Positions 11,643-22,944 of a stretch of 64,000 nucleotides of DNA are shown here, in pieces. A program made the position numbers and the translations under genes. The stretch is from Anniella stebbinsi (taxonomy: Eukaryota > Chordata > Lepidosauria > Squamata > Anniellidae), in NCBI GenBank assembly GCA_029215795.1, contig JARDYH010000006.1, positions 23,575,501 through 23,639,500 of the forward strand. Reading direction: 5' to 3'. The first letter of the stretch is position 1. Each line of letters begins with the position of its first letter. The notes beneath the pieces were generated by a model. It saw only the letters and a program-made list of their open reading frames with translations. It was not told where the DNA came from and searched no databases.

Positions 11643-11785
11643 ATAGAATCATAGAATAGTAGAGTTGGAAGGGGCCTCTAAGGCCATCGAGTCAAACCCC
11701 CTTGCTCAATGCAGGAATCTACCTTAAAGCATCCCTGACAGACGGCTGTCTAGCTGCCCCTTGAATGCCTCTAATGTGGGAGATC
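11643..11785 (-). mobile_element. CR1 LINE 3' end (reverse)
   Basis: Begins with the reverse complement of the CR1 tail (CATAGAATCATAGAAT), then GAGTTGGAAGGGGCCTCTAA and CTAATGTGGGAGATCCACC, which match in reverse the CR1 3' end at 31560-31783. Confidence 0.85.
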
Positions 11786-11809
11786 CACCCCCCGCAAGTC
11801 AGTTATGTC

Positions 11810-12119
11810 TAGGCTGACCATATGAAATGGAGGACAGGGCTTATGTAACTTTAACAGTTGTAGAGAAAAGGGAATTTCAGCCAGTGTCATTTGTATGCAA
11901 TTAGTCCCTGGTGAAATTCCCTCTTCATCACAACAGTTAAAGTTGCAGGGGCCCTGCCTTCTTTTGTATATGGTCACTCTAGTATAGTGCCTGCAACTTT
12001 AACTGTTGTGATGAAGAGGGAATTTCACCAGGAACTAATTGCATACAAATGACACTGGCTGAAATTCCCTTTTTTTCCCTTTACATGAGCCCTGTCCTCC
12101 TTTTCATATGGTCAGCCAA
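11810..12119. mobile_element. 310-bp foldback hAT element with 8-bp target duplication
   Basis: Both arms read TGACCATATGAAA...GGAGGACAGGGCT and mirror each other around about 11970; each arm also holds AACTTTAACTGTTGTGATGA or its complement. The element is flanked by a perfect 8-bp direct repeat GTTATGTC (11802-11809 and 12120-12127), the size expected for hAT insertion. No coding capacity. Lies in the SLC4A9 intron between exons 8717 and 14114. Confidence 0.88.
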
Positions 12120-12519
12120 GTTATGTCCCTGTAAAAGCAACAGTAACATTTTCTCATTTTGTTTATACGCTGGGATTGTGTTGGATTGTGTTGAAGGGAA
12201 TTGAATAGAAAGGGTTAAAAGCTTTTTGAGCATTTTTCCCAACTGTGGATTGCATGTTTTTAAAAAACAAAATGGACCTTTTATTGTTATTTTAAATAAA
12301 ACAGCATTTTAAAAATTAAATAGCTGAACAGACAGACCACAGGGAAATAATGTTCTGCAACTCTTGGGTTTGGGCTTTTGTTTTGGTATGTCTGTGCGTA
12401 TCATTTATTAACTGCTCACAGTGTGCAGTGCTTGCAAGAACTCGCCCTCTGCAAGTTCAGTTGGAGGCCTCCCTTTTCCTTCACAACAACCACTGGTCAA
12501 TGGCGGCGGCGGTGGAGGA

Positions 12520-12643
12520 CTGGGAGGTTATGAGAAATGACTAGCTAAATCCCTGTGAGAAGGGCAAGAACTAGCCAAGGTTTCTCAGTGGTGAGTAGCG
12601 GGCAGTCTGTTTTTCCACTTACTGGTGTGAAAGAAACATTGAT
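12520..12643. repeat. Inverted repeat arm IR-1 (right)
   Basis: Reverse complement of 10390-10512, with ATCCCTGTGAGAAGGGCAAG and TTACTGGTGTGAAAGAAACA. The intron from here to 13990 shows only a CAATCCTGCTCACGTTTACTC repeat remnant (12690-12770) and otherwise nothing recognised. Confidence 0.7.
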
Positions 12644-13995
12644 TAGTGCCTGGACATATTGGAAGGATCACGCATATATAGCCCAATCCTGCTCACGTTT
12701 ACTCAGAAATAAGTCTCCCTGATTGCAATGGGGCTTGTGGCCAAGGAGGTGAGATAGAACTGCAGCCTTAGGCTGCTTAAATACTCACTCCTGTTTCCCA
12801 GGGAACCCTGGGAACTGTATTTCTGCAAGGAAGACTAGGAATTTCTAACACACTTCTCAGCTCCCTTCTCACGCTGTTGTTCTCAGGAGTCTTTGCAGAA
12901 AGCCATGCCAATTAAAAAACAAAAGCAAATCCTGGTTTCTAGCGTAAATTTGCCCCATAGGTCTCCAATAATCTCTCATCACTCAGAACCCAACTACATG
13001 AAAGGTTGCCCTGGAACTGCCTGCCTCTTGAGGAACTATACTGGGAGTATGAAGCACTGCATTCTCATAGAGCTGGGATGCCAGTCCCAGCTGCCTTGCC
13101 CTTGACTGCCTCTTGGCTGTAGCCAAGAAGAGGCGGGAGACCTATAGAGCCTCTTGGCCTATACCGGCTACTTCGGTGGTAACTGAGCCAACGCCAGAAA
13201 GCAGCCATGCCATGGTCCCACTGAGGGCACCGTCAGTAGCAAAGCCGGAGCCAGTGGGTGGCTCATACATCCAGGCTTGAGCTGCCCTGCTTCAGGCCTG
13301 GGTGTGGGAGGATTAGCAGAGGCTCCGGAGAGAGCGGCATTCCCTGCCTGCCTCCCACGGGAGAGGCAAAGGAGCTCACGGCCTCTCCTTGAAACAAGCA
13401 GCACAGAAACATGTTGGCCAATGTGGGTGAAATGTCAGGATTGAGAAGAGGTGGGGGCAGCCAGCTAGGGAGAGGAGCAGGGCGAGTGTCCCAGATAGCT
13501 TTGGCTTGACGTCTGGACACAGCAGTAATCAGCACCGGGCATTTCTCTGCCCGGCTTGCAAAAAGCCTTCGTTAATTGAATGCCACACAAGAGGCATCCC
13601 TTGGCAGAGATTGGAGGATGGCTTCTCATTATAATTAGCCTTGTTGCTGAGATGCTGAAGCAGAGTTTCAGAGAAGCTTCCTGGCTCAACCTGGGCATGA
13701 AGGCGGAGATGGACTGCCAGAGTCCTGACATCCATGCTTAAGCCAGTGGCACCTTGTGGAGCAGGGCCCAGTTGTTTGTTTCATTCATTCATATATAGAC
13801 TTTATACAAAATAAATATATTTATAAAACAATTCAGGGTTTTTTAAAAATAAAGTCCTGAAGCGTAAACCCTGTCAAGAAGCGGTGGAAACAAACTCTCT
13901 GTAATTTAGTCAGCTGGAAAGCCACACTTTGTGCCCAGCCTGCCACTGCTGCCTGCTTGGTTAGCTGAGAGTGAAGGTATCTGGGGAGGAGGAGA

Positions 13996-14020
13996 TGGTG
14001 GTGGTGGTGGTGGTGGTGGT
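13996..14020. repeat. (GGT)n microsatellite
   Basis: Eight GGT units about 95 bp upstream of an SLC4A9 acceptor site. Confidence 0.9.
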
Positions 14021-14113
14021 CCAGGCCACTGAACCCACTGTAGAACATTCTGCTGCCACTCTTGACCCATCCTGTGCCACACTAATTTTTCCCAATCCCC
14101 ATTCTCTCTGCAG

Positions 14114-14275
14114 CCTACAAATCCCACGCGAGGTTGGCTTGTGGTTCCGTTTGGAGCAAATCCCTGGTGGATATGCTTGGCATCCTCCGTGCCTGCCATT
14201 CTGGTCATCATCCTCATCTTCATGGACCAGCAAATAACAGCTGTCATTCTCAACCGCAAGGAATATAAGCTGCGG
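14114..14275 (+). CDS. SLC4A9: SLC4A9 exon, TM helix with [16 protein letters not shown]
   Basis: Acceptor CTCTCTGCAG, 162 bp (54 codons, phase 0). Residues 189-242: [16 protein letters not shown], a hydrophobic segment ending [15 protein letters not shown], then RKEYKLR. The [11 protein letters not shown] block is nearly invariant across SLC4. The donor is GTCAGT, with C at +3 instead of the usual purine, so it is a weaker site than its neighbours. Reading on into the intron gives no conserved sequence, so this donor is still preferred. Confidence 0.92.
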
Positions 14276-15539
14276 GTCAGTGCTGCGCTGAGCTGTGCAA
14301 GTTGCTTTAGCTCATGGATTGTCTCAATCTGTGATAGAATCATAGATTTGAGAGGAAACAAATGACCTTTGAACCCAAACATCTGCTTCAAAGCCACTTT
14401 GTGTCCATGACAACTCACCCCACAGGCTGTATCACCCCAATCCACCTGCAGCCAGCAACGACAAGGCTTCCTGTCACTCTGATCTGAGTTCAGGTACCAA
14501 AGTTAGAAAAGCTGAGGAGATGGAGCACAGGAGTGCCGTATGCTGCCTCCTCCTAGTTCTCGGTGCTGGATGCAGCAGCAAGATGGTGGTTTCTGCATCC
14601 TGCATCTATCAGCCTTACCCGTCCCTACACAAACCGCCATGGCTACTTTGTGCTGTTCTCTCTAGCCCGAACTAAAGTGTATCGAGAAGCCGAGGGTCAG
14701 TGTGCAACTCGGTGGCCGTTGCTCATGTGGTTTCCTGAGCTTTACTGCTCCTCACCTGCAAAGGAAGAGAGTTAAGGCTGAATGCAAAGTGTGTTCACAT
14801 GATGCTTATCTTGTAAAAGAGCTTACCTGGCATAGAAATTAAGCCTGGGTGCCTTCTCTTGCCATTTCCATGCTATTTGGCGCACAAGTACATTCATTCT
14901 TAGCACTTGAAACTCTTGTCTCCAAAGCAAAGGATCAGTCCAAGAATTTCCTTATTTGGAGAAGGAAATTTAACCAAATTTTATGAACTACTCTGTATGT
15001 GCAATGTTTAACTTCCGCTCTATAACAGGTGGTTGTTTTTAGCCAGGCCTTTCACCTCTCTGCTCCTTTAACACAGGGTTCCTTCCCACCCTATCCCTCT
15101 GCCTTATACTGGGTTCTTTCCCCGCTCTCAATTTTAAAGGGTTCTTTCTCCTCCCCTCCCCCATTATTTTCTCCTAATAAACTCCTATCCCTTTTTATTG
15201 GACATTTAAAACCACACATTTGTATTATAAAGTATCACTTATTGCTATTTGCAGTCATCTTGCATGCTTGATTCAACTTACTTTTCCAGGAACTTTTTCT
15301 TCTTGCCAGTCTAGACTACTTTAGATTTAGCTTAATTTAGATGTGGCACAGAAGGTGGAACTTTAACATGTTCACCCCTCTAGTGCACTTCGTTTAATTT
15401 ATAATTTTTTAGAAGGTTCAGGATTTATAATGACGAAATGCAGTTTGACTTATCTGGCTTAACTATACCTATCCACATATTACCTTCTTTTATTACCTAC
15501 AATATTATTTCTTATTATTTAGTATGCATTATATGAACT

Positions 15540-15596
15540 AGATTTTATTTTTATTTATTTATTGCATTTCTATGCTGCCCAATAGCCAAAGTATGT
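15540..15596 (-). mobile_element. L2-type LINE tail fragment (reverse)
   Basis: TTTATTTATTTATTGCATTT followed by CTATGCTGCCCAATAGCCAA is the reverse complement of the common 3' end of these LINEs (GGCTATTGGGCAGTATAGAA then ATAAATAAA). The surrounding intron 14276-16840 has nothing else I recognise. Confidence 0.6.
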
Positions 15597-16983
15597 TCTA
15601 TTCTGAAGCTAATATTTGGTACGTGCGGATTTGCAAACTTAGTGAGAGGAGCATCCTCCTCAAAGAGACCTAAAACTATATGGAGTACCTGAGCCAGGGC
15701 TGGGCAGACTTCAGGCTTGTCAGATCTACTTTGTTTATTTTTACTAGAACCCCAAGATCCACCAGTCAGATCCAGGTGCAAAAGTCACAGACTAAAAGAA
15801 CAGGATGCCTCTGAGTACATTCTGAGCCTAGGAATTGGTTTTCAGTATCAAAACTACACTGGGTTCACAGTACTTTCACACAAAAGTGGCTGCTCCAAGC
15901 TTTCTTCATTGCAACAGCCTAATTTATATGTTGCTATTTGTGTTGTTGCTACTGTTAAAGATTAGGAGTCAGAAGCCCTTGCCAATCTACTGCAAATCAC
16001 TCAAAAATCTACCAGTAGATTCTGATCTACTTTCTGCCCATCCCTGACTTAAACAATTAAGCATTTTGAAGACAGTGCCCGTAATACTGTGGAGTGGAGG
16101 GGATACCTTTGCAGCCATAATGCTTAAAAACATTATTTGAAAGAGAAATAAAGCTGAAACCTGAAATTCTCTGAAATCTGAATTCTGTGCTAGATTCCAG
16201 GTTATGCAGAGATACTTTGGTTTTTCTGGAGTTACAGGCAAACCTGTAGACAACCCTTGGGAAGACTATGCACCTTGTCTTGGTCAAGCGCAAGCCATGG
16301 CATAAGCTGGAGGGCCAGTAGGACATCTTCCTTGGAAATCTTATCCGCCCATGAAGCAGACTTCCCACCCACCCGTATATGCTATTGCAGTAGGTAGTTT
16401 GGCAATTGCTCTCCCCCAGCATTCCATGGCTTCATGTGCTAGAAGAACTATCCAATCTCCTCTGTGCTAGCAGGAACTGGTTCCTCTGGTTGGACTATGT
16501 GAGGGAGTGCCTGACATTTCTCTGCTGTGTGGATTCTCACTCTTTCTGGAACTTAACTGGCTGGGCCTTCCACTGTTTTGTTTTTGTCCCGGACATAGCT
16601 CAGGCTCTTCCAGATGGAGTCAGATGTTAGGTTCAGTGAGTCTAAAATACCCACCAAGCCTCCTACAGACTAAGCCAATCCCTCTGTGGATGATGGCTAG
16701 GTGAAATGGACTAACAAGGTCAACAGGGATAGTCAGCGGAACACCAAAACTGGTGGGAAATAAATCTTTATTTGGGCTGCTTCTTGCTGTACAAAATAAT
16801 GGTTCTAGAGGAACAGTCATCTGGAAACATATGTTGAGAGGTAGGAAATACTTTGCTATGCAGGGATGAATGCTAAAAGAAGCTGCCAGTGAGGTTAAGT
16901 GTTTCCAAGGAAAGGTTGGACAGGCGTCTATGAGGAGTGCCTAGGCCCAGGTAATGCTATGCCCAAGAGCTGGGATTAGACAA

Positions 16984-17312
16984 AGGATGCCTCTACAAGA
17001 GCGATTTAAAGCTCTTTCAAAGCGCATTACCAATTTTACCTTCACATGAACGGAGCGCAAATCGGGGGTTGAGGCGCTTTTTCTGTCCGATTATGCGCAT
17101 TATCTAATGCGTGTTAAATAGCGAGTTTTAATTTATCGTTGGAGTTAAAGCGCCTTATGACCATGTAAACAAGCGATGCTATGCATGAAACAACTTTAAT
17201 GCGTGTTTCATACAACTGGTAATGTGCTTCACAGCCTCCTGATTGGGCGATTGGGCGAATATGCGCATAATTGGGCAACCGGGCGTCAAACCAAAATCTT
17301 GTAGAGGGGACC
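16984..17312 (+). mobile_element. FB-A foldback element, half copy
   Basis: Matches the left arm of 1082-1790 from its outer end (GATGCCTCTACAAGAG) to the centre (CTTGTAGAGGGGACC) in the same order: CGGAGCGCAAAT, CGATTATGCGCATTATCTAA, ATATGCGCATAATTGGGCAA. It stops at the palindrome centre and the right arm is missing. Confidence 0.8.
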
Positions 17313-17503
17313 AAAGTGTGTATCCCGAAGGAATGACTGAAGGCAGAGCCTGCTGGTGACTGTCTGACCCTCAAGAGAGTGCCTGATTGGTAGATAGAAC
17401 AAAGGTTCCCAAATCGTACATGAGCCCAATGTACCCTTTTACTACAAGAAACTCTAAGCAGCCTTTACACCCTACCACCCATAGTCAGTTGTTGTTGTTG
17501 TTA

Positions 17504-17543
<40 letters not shown>
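17504..17543. repeat. (TTA)n microsatellite
   Basis: About 13 TTA/ATT units; a run of 13 C follows at 17573-17585. Both lie in the intron before the exon at 18136. Confidence 0.9.
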
Positions 17544-17545
<2 letters not shown>

Positions 17546-18135
17546 ACACCTCAAGTACCTTCATTTTTGTTTCCCCCCCCCCCCCATGAGTTTAAGTGTT
17601 CCCAAATTGGTAAAACCCAGGGTAGGGAAAGATGATGGCTAGAGGAAGAGAGGGAATAAATGTACTATGTATCTTTCCCCTCTTCCAAGTCAAATAAGCT
17701 GCCTTGTCATACAACTTCCTAAAGCACAGGGGCCCTGCTGGGGCAAGAAGGTTAGATATCCTATTCATCTCTGCCGCGCCTGGAATCCACTCAATCCCCA
17801 GTGCTGTTCAAGATGTCCATTTTGTCCCAGCTATAGTTTCCTTATTAACTGGGGTTATCAGATAGGAATCTCTTTCCCTTCTCCATCCTAAGCTAGCCTC
17901 AGGATGGGACTCTGAAGGAGAGGGAGCCCCAGACTTTCCTGTGACCTGTGTTTCCACCCTCTGCCCACTTGAGCTCCAGTAAGCCAATTTTTGCAAGCAG
18001 AATGAATTATGCAGATTGTATCATTGATGAACATCTTATTTGCTCCCAATAAAAAATATCTGAACCAGAAAATAATAAATACTGTGTATTCTCCAGCCCA
18101 TGTCTCTGATGGCTAACGTTACTGTCCTGTTGCAG

Positions 18136-18314
18136 AAAGGAGCAGGATTTCACCTGGACTTCTTCTGCGTCTCCCTTCTGATGATTCTTACTTCTGTCAT
18201 GGGTTTGCCCTGGTATGTGTCAGCCACAGTCATCTCTCTGGCTCACATGGACAGCCTTAAGAAGGAGAGCACCACTTGTGCTCCTGGGGAGCAGCCAAAG
18301 TTCCTTGGAATCAG
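18136..18314 (+). CDS. SLC4A9: SLC4A9 exon, TM helix with [19 protein letters not shown]
   Basis: Acceptor CTGTTGCAG, 179 bp, donor GTATTG, ending in phase 2 inside an Arg codon. Residues 243-301. [20 protein letters not shown] forms a helix, then [20 protein letters not shown] and the loop [29 protein letters not shown] is the AE4 form; other Na-bicarbonate transporters usually have AATVISI.HIDSL. Confidence 0.95.
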
Positions 18315-18547
18315 GTATTGTATGTGGGGCCCTCTTTTCAAATGGACAAAAATATGGGTTTTCTGGGTGTTGTTATCTGTCTTTTTTTCTCCTTGTACTA
18401 GACAATTCCTGGACCTTTAAGACAAGATATATTAGGGTTCATCTTCTGCTATGTGCCTTTTTTCGCTGAATCCGTGGGGTGGGACTGGCAGGGATGGTTG
18501 CCTCTACTGAAATAAAAAGGTCTAACCGAAAGTGCTCTTGGTTGCAG

Positions 18548-18620
18548 GGAACAGAGGGTCACAGGACTGATGGTCTTCATCCTCACAGGACTGTCTGTGT
18601 TCTTGGCACCAGTGCTCAAG
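18548..18620 (+). CDS. SLC4A9: SLC4A9 exon, REQRVTG loop and TM helix
   Basis: Acceptor TTGGTTGCAG, 73 bp, donor GTAATA. The first base completes the split Arg codon 302, followed by [14 protein letters not shown] and [17 protein letters not shown] is the conserved SLC4 cytosolic loop. Confidence 0.95.
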
Positions 18621-19144
18621 GTAATAAAGGCTTTGAACATAGGCAAACACTTCTCCCCATCTGAAATGAATACCTGCATAAGCTAGCATTCGCAGAGATC
18701 ATCAATATTTGACAGAAGGCAGCTTTAATATTTTACAATTGAATCATGCCTATAGCTATCATAAGCAAATATCAGCAAGTATTTAGCAAATAAGGATGCT
18801 GATTCATTTCTCATTAAATATGCCTTCATCTGAAGTCCCAGATGATCTTCTGGCCTTGCATGCTCCACTAGCACAGTTGAACTTCAGCACAATATACTTC
18901 TGGAAAGAACTGGAACAGGGAGAGAAATAGCCTTTGGAGCTGTTCTCCTGTTCCTGCACTCCCTCCCCCGGATCCCTAATTTCAGCTGTATGCTTCTTAT
19001 CGTTTGAGAAATGGCTCCCATTGTGGGGAAAAGGGAATAGGCTCCAATCAGCAAGACTGCCAAATTTTCTAGAAATGCTACAATTATTAAAAGAACAGAA
19101 GTCCCGTCCTCTTTTGAATTTATTCAACCTAGAGCTGACTTGGG

Positions 19145-19565
19145 GTACCTCTAGACAGACACTTTCCATCGAGTTGGCTTTGCACTGGCGGCAGTTGGGT
19201 TACATGACGCTGCCACCAGTGCAAAGCCATCTAGGGGCAAAGGCCCTTTGCTCCACTCTAAAAAAGTCGGGCATTTACCCTGACGTTTTTTAGAGCGGAG
19301 TGGGCTGGGCAGGGAAGGGGGTGGAGCAGTGAGCCATAAGCTCGCAGCACCGCCTCTACAGTCCTTCCCCCATTATTATTTTTTAAAAAAACAACTTACC
19401 TTCAAGTAGGGGGGCCGCCGCCCCAGCTGCCCGTCCAGCTGCTGCTGGGCAGGTGCGGGTGCGGCGGCACTGACAGGAAAAGCCAACGTGGCACTCCTTA
19501 CTTGAAGAATGGCGCAAGGAGAGTCAATGAGCGGCACGCTGCCTGCCGCTGCCACTGCGCGCCGG
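19145..19565. mobile_element. GC-rich non-autonomous DNA element (family M3, tentative)
   Basis: Starts with a small palindrome (TTGGCTTTGCACTGGCGGCA mirrored by CTGCCACCAGTGCAAAGCCA), then GTCGGGCATTTACCC and a GC-rich interior. Related beginnings occur near 22945-23385 (reverse) and 30998-31350. Boundaries are approximate. Confidence 0.45.
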
Positions 19566-19674
19566 AAGAGGCACTGTCAAGCTGAGGCCTTGGATAGTAA
19601 AGCATTATAGAATGTAGTCTTTAAAGAAAGCCCAGTGTGAATCACGGTTGTACTCTGGATTTCATTTTCTCTAG

Positions 19675-19743
19675 TTCATCCCAATGCCTGTGCTGTACGG
19701 CATTTTCCTCTACATGGGTGTGGCTGCACTTAGCAGTATTCAG
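19675..19743 (+). CDS. SLC4A9: SLC4A9 exon, FIPMPVLYGIFLYMGV helix
   Basis: Acceptor TTTTCTCTAG, 69 bp (23 codons, phase 0), donor GTGAGT. Residues 327-349: FIPMPVLYGIFLYMGV followed by AALSSIQ, the same as human AE4 as I recall it. This is a short helical re-entrant part of the SLC4 transport domain. Confidence 0.95.
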
Positions 19744-19859
19744 GTGAGTGCAAAACCAGAGGAGAAGCATCTTTTGAATTGAGGGGAAAGAGTTTTGCCG
19801 GTGTTTGCTGGGCTGTAGTTCCATCATTAGGGTGGCTATTGAACAGTAGGAAAAAATGG

Positions 19860-21262
19860 GCGTGTCCTCATGTCATGCTAAACCACCCCAGGAAGAAGCC
19901 ATGGTTTGTAGGTGGCTTGTCCATTACTCCCAACACACAATCGCCTGCTTGGCAGCTTCCTGTTTATCCCTCGGTCCCTCTCAGTCCTCCAGCCCACTGC
20001 TGGCATGTGTCCAAGGGGCAGAAATCCTTGTTTCCTCATTCCCTATGTCAGCACCCATTCTGCAATTAGTCCACTGGGGTTGCTGGCTGACAAGGGACCC
20101 TCCCCCATGCCAGCTCTTACATCAGATTGCAAAAAGGAAATTATTTTTACAGTCTTTATAAACGCAGAAATGTATTTGCATGTTCCCCCCCAGCTGTTGC
20201 GCTGTTGCACAAGAGAAAAAGCCCAGCTGCCTGCTATTTAGCCAACCTTCCCCTTCTTCCCCTCTTGTCAATGTCCTCCACTTCAGCACTTCCCTTACAC
20301 TGAAGAAAGAACACCTGCAGAAAAGAAATTTACAAACTTTCTTCTCCCATGCCATGCCATGGTATTTGTGCAAATTTCCCCTCTGTCCTACTGCTCTGCC
20401 ATGAATTTTGCATAATATTTGCAATCTGGCTCACTACTCATGTACATCTGACAGCAACCAGTGAAGAGAGCTGGCCGGGAAGAGCAGAGAAAACCCCTGA
20501 TGCTCCTTGCAATCTCTCTAGTGCCACCACTATTCCCCCTCATCCTTTCTGAGCCTCAGGATGGATCTCTGGGTTTTTTTCCTCCTAGGAATCATGAAGA
20601 AAGGACACGAGAGAGTGTCCTGAATGTGTTTGCGTGATGATGATGATGATTTTCATTCCTACACAAGTGTGCAGTCAATGCCTACATTAGAAGTATCTGT
20701 CCAGATCTTGAAATCTCGCCATTGACCTGGGGAAGGGAGCTGAAGGTGGCTGGCAGTTACAGGATGGAAGGAGCTTTAGGGGTGGGAGTTGTTACTTCAG
20801 TAGAATATGAAACACCCTAAAAAAAAGGTATTTGCTCGCAAGGGAAGGGCAGAAGTGGAAGGCTGGCAAGAACGTTGACAGAGGGCAGCATGTTAGGGTT
20901 GGTTAAATAGCAGGCTGGGGTGGGAGGGAAACAGTTGTGAACATGTTCTGGCATTCACAAGGGGTCAGAAACTTAAATCCCTTTGGCAATCTGGTGTGGG
21001 AGGGGAGGGGGGATTTCCTCTCGAGTCCGCAACTCCAGCCGACTAATTGCAGAACGGGTGCTGACATAGGGAATGAGGAAATGAGGATTTCTGCCACAAA
21101 GCCCCCTGGAATATGTGCCAGCAACAGCTGGGAGGACTGAGAAGAGGTAAGGAAGAAACAAGTCATGGCAAAGCGGGCAGTCATCTGTTGGGAGTAATGG
21201 ATAAGCGCCCATCCACCCTGGCGTATTTTCAGGGTGGCTTAGCGTGACATGCAAACTAGCCC
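19860..21262. mobile_element. 1.4-kb foldback DNA element
   Basis: The first and last 370-460 bp are inverted copies. The left arm has CATGTCATGCTAAACCACCC, TCCATTACTCCCAACA and CTTGTTTCCTCATTCCCTAT. The right arm has the complements GGGTGGCTTAGCGTGACATG, TGTTGGGAGTAATGGA and ATAGGGAATGAGGAAATGAG. The arms continue inward to CTGCTATTTAGCCAACC and GGTTGGTTAAATAGCAG. The middle (about 20330-20820) is single-copy here and includes a short ATG run (20637-20651). No transposase seen. It begins about 115 bp after the donor of the preceding SLC4A9 exon. Confidence 0.8.
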
Positions 21263-21810
21263 TTTGTCATTATATACTCTCTTTTTTTAAGTGTCATTTG
21301 TTGGTAGAGAAATGTGCTGAGTTTTAAAAATAAAAAGGGGGCAATAACTCACCTGAAGAATGAGAGGAGAGGTAAGATCAATGGCTCAGTTGGCATATGA
21401 TTCACTATGCTGATCTGTCATTTCAGCTGCGAAGCTGGGTATAAGCCATGCTCCCCTTGTAAATGAGGATCTCTTATGAGCTTTCCTCTTATAGTGCCTT
21501 TGCTCTCTATCAGTGGTATCTTTATACCTTACAGTACCTTTGCTCTCTTTTTATACTACCTTACCTAATAACTCTACCTAGTGAGTTAATGGTTGAGTCA
21601 AGATCGCAGCTCAGTCTTAGCCACTACAACTACTTTAGAGGTCACAACAATTTAAGATGGATAAATTAGGCTCTAATGTTTTCTTACATTAAAAAAAACC
21701 CCAGTGTGCATGATAACTTGTGATAGTTGGCATAGTTTGCCCCATTCTAGGGCAGGAGTTCCCCAATGCAGACAGGTTCTCCATATGTCTCTTGCTTTCA
21801 CATATCCCAG

Positions 21811-21984
21811 CTGACAGACAGACTCCAGCTCCTGCTGATGCCTGCCAAACACCAGCCTGACTTCATTTACCTCCGCCATGTTCCACTACGCCAGGTTCAT
21901 CTCTTCACCTTCATCCAAATATTCTGCCTAACTGTTCTGTGGATTATTAAGTCAACTGTGGCTGCCATTATCTTCCCATTAATG
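21811..21984 (+). CDS. SLC4A9: SLC4A9 exon, [20 protein letters not shown] loop and TM helix
   Basis: Acceptor CATATCCCAG, 174 bp (58 codons, phase 0), donor GTAAGT. Residues 350-407: [26 protein letters not shown], then [20 protein letters not shown] and [10 protein letters not shown]. The [14 protein letters not shown] block is typical of SLC4. Confidence 0.95.
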
Positions 21985-22387
21985 GTAAGTCTCTTTAGAA
22001 CATCCCTATGTTGTGCACAGAATTAGAAGTCCAGATTCTTCTCCTATCCTCTTCTGCTATGGATTGAAAGTGCAAAAGCCTTATATTATCCACTGCAATG
22101 CAATGGGAATTTTTCTTTCCCACTGGAACAAAAATGAATTTGCCCCAAACAGTCTGTCAAAAAGTATCCCCAGCAAATTTTAATGTTTAGGAATATTTTA
22201 GGAATATTTGCCAAATATACTGTTCTGTTATTAAGCAGACTAAAAATATAATACATAAATAAATAAATAAATATTATCTGAATATTTTATAATCAGATCG
22301 GTGTCAATATTTTACATCAATAGTTTTGATATAAATATGTCATAATTGAATATTTGATAACCTCTAATAGCTGCCATGGAATGGTAT

Positions 22388-22500
22388 TTATTTATTTATA
22401 GCATTTATACCTTGCCCTTTAGCCAAAAGGCTTCCAGAGCAGCTTAGAAAATAAGTAGCAAGACAGTCCCTGCCTTCAGGCTTATAATTTCAATTTAAGA
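22388..22500 (-). mobile_element. LINE tail fragment (reverse)
   Basis: TATTTATTTATTTATAGCATTTATACCTTGCCC followed by a decayed 3' UTR-like stretch resembles the reverse of an L2-type 3' end. Confidence 0.5.
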
Positions 22501-22944
22501 CATGAAACAACGGCTAAGGAATGCAAAGGGAGGGAGGGTATATGTAATTAAAAGATGTTTAAAAAATAAGCATTTTGCTGTATTTGCTAGCTAGCCCATA
22601 GAAACATTGAAGAATTAGTCAAATTCCCAATGTTGAGGACAAATGTTTGAATTGTGATATCAGATTTTGCATTCAAAACCTGAATTTTGATGGATTTTCA
22701 ATATTTTTGAATTTTTGCTGTAGTTGTAATTTGAACATCACTCTTCAATCCCTAATTGTTCTTCTTCTGCTTGGTTGTGTGCTCTGCACAATATCCTTGG
22801 GTAACCTTGTCAAATCCTATGGCATCCAGTACCACCTATATGCCAGTGATACCCTGCTCTATCCCAGATTTCATCACTTCCATCCAGGTGCTTGTCTGAT
22901 ATAGCCACCTGAACATCTCATCGGCATCTTCAACTCAGTCCAAG

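Noticed and set aside
19912..20241. 109-codon + strand frame and similar minus-strand frames near 21000
   Set aside because: They are similar only because they are the two arms of one foldback element.
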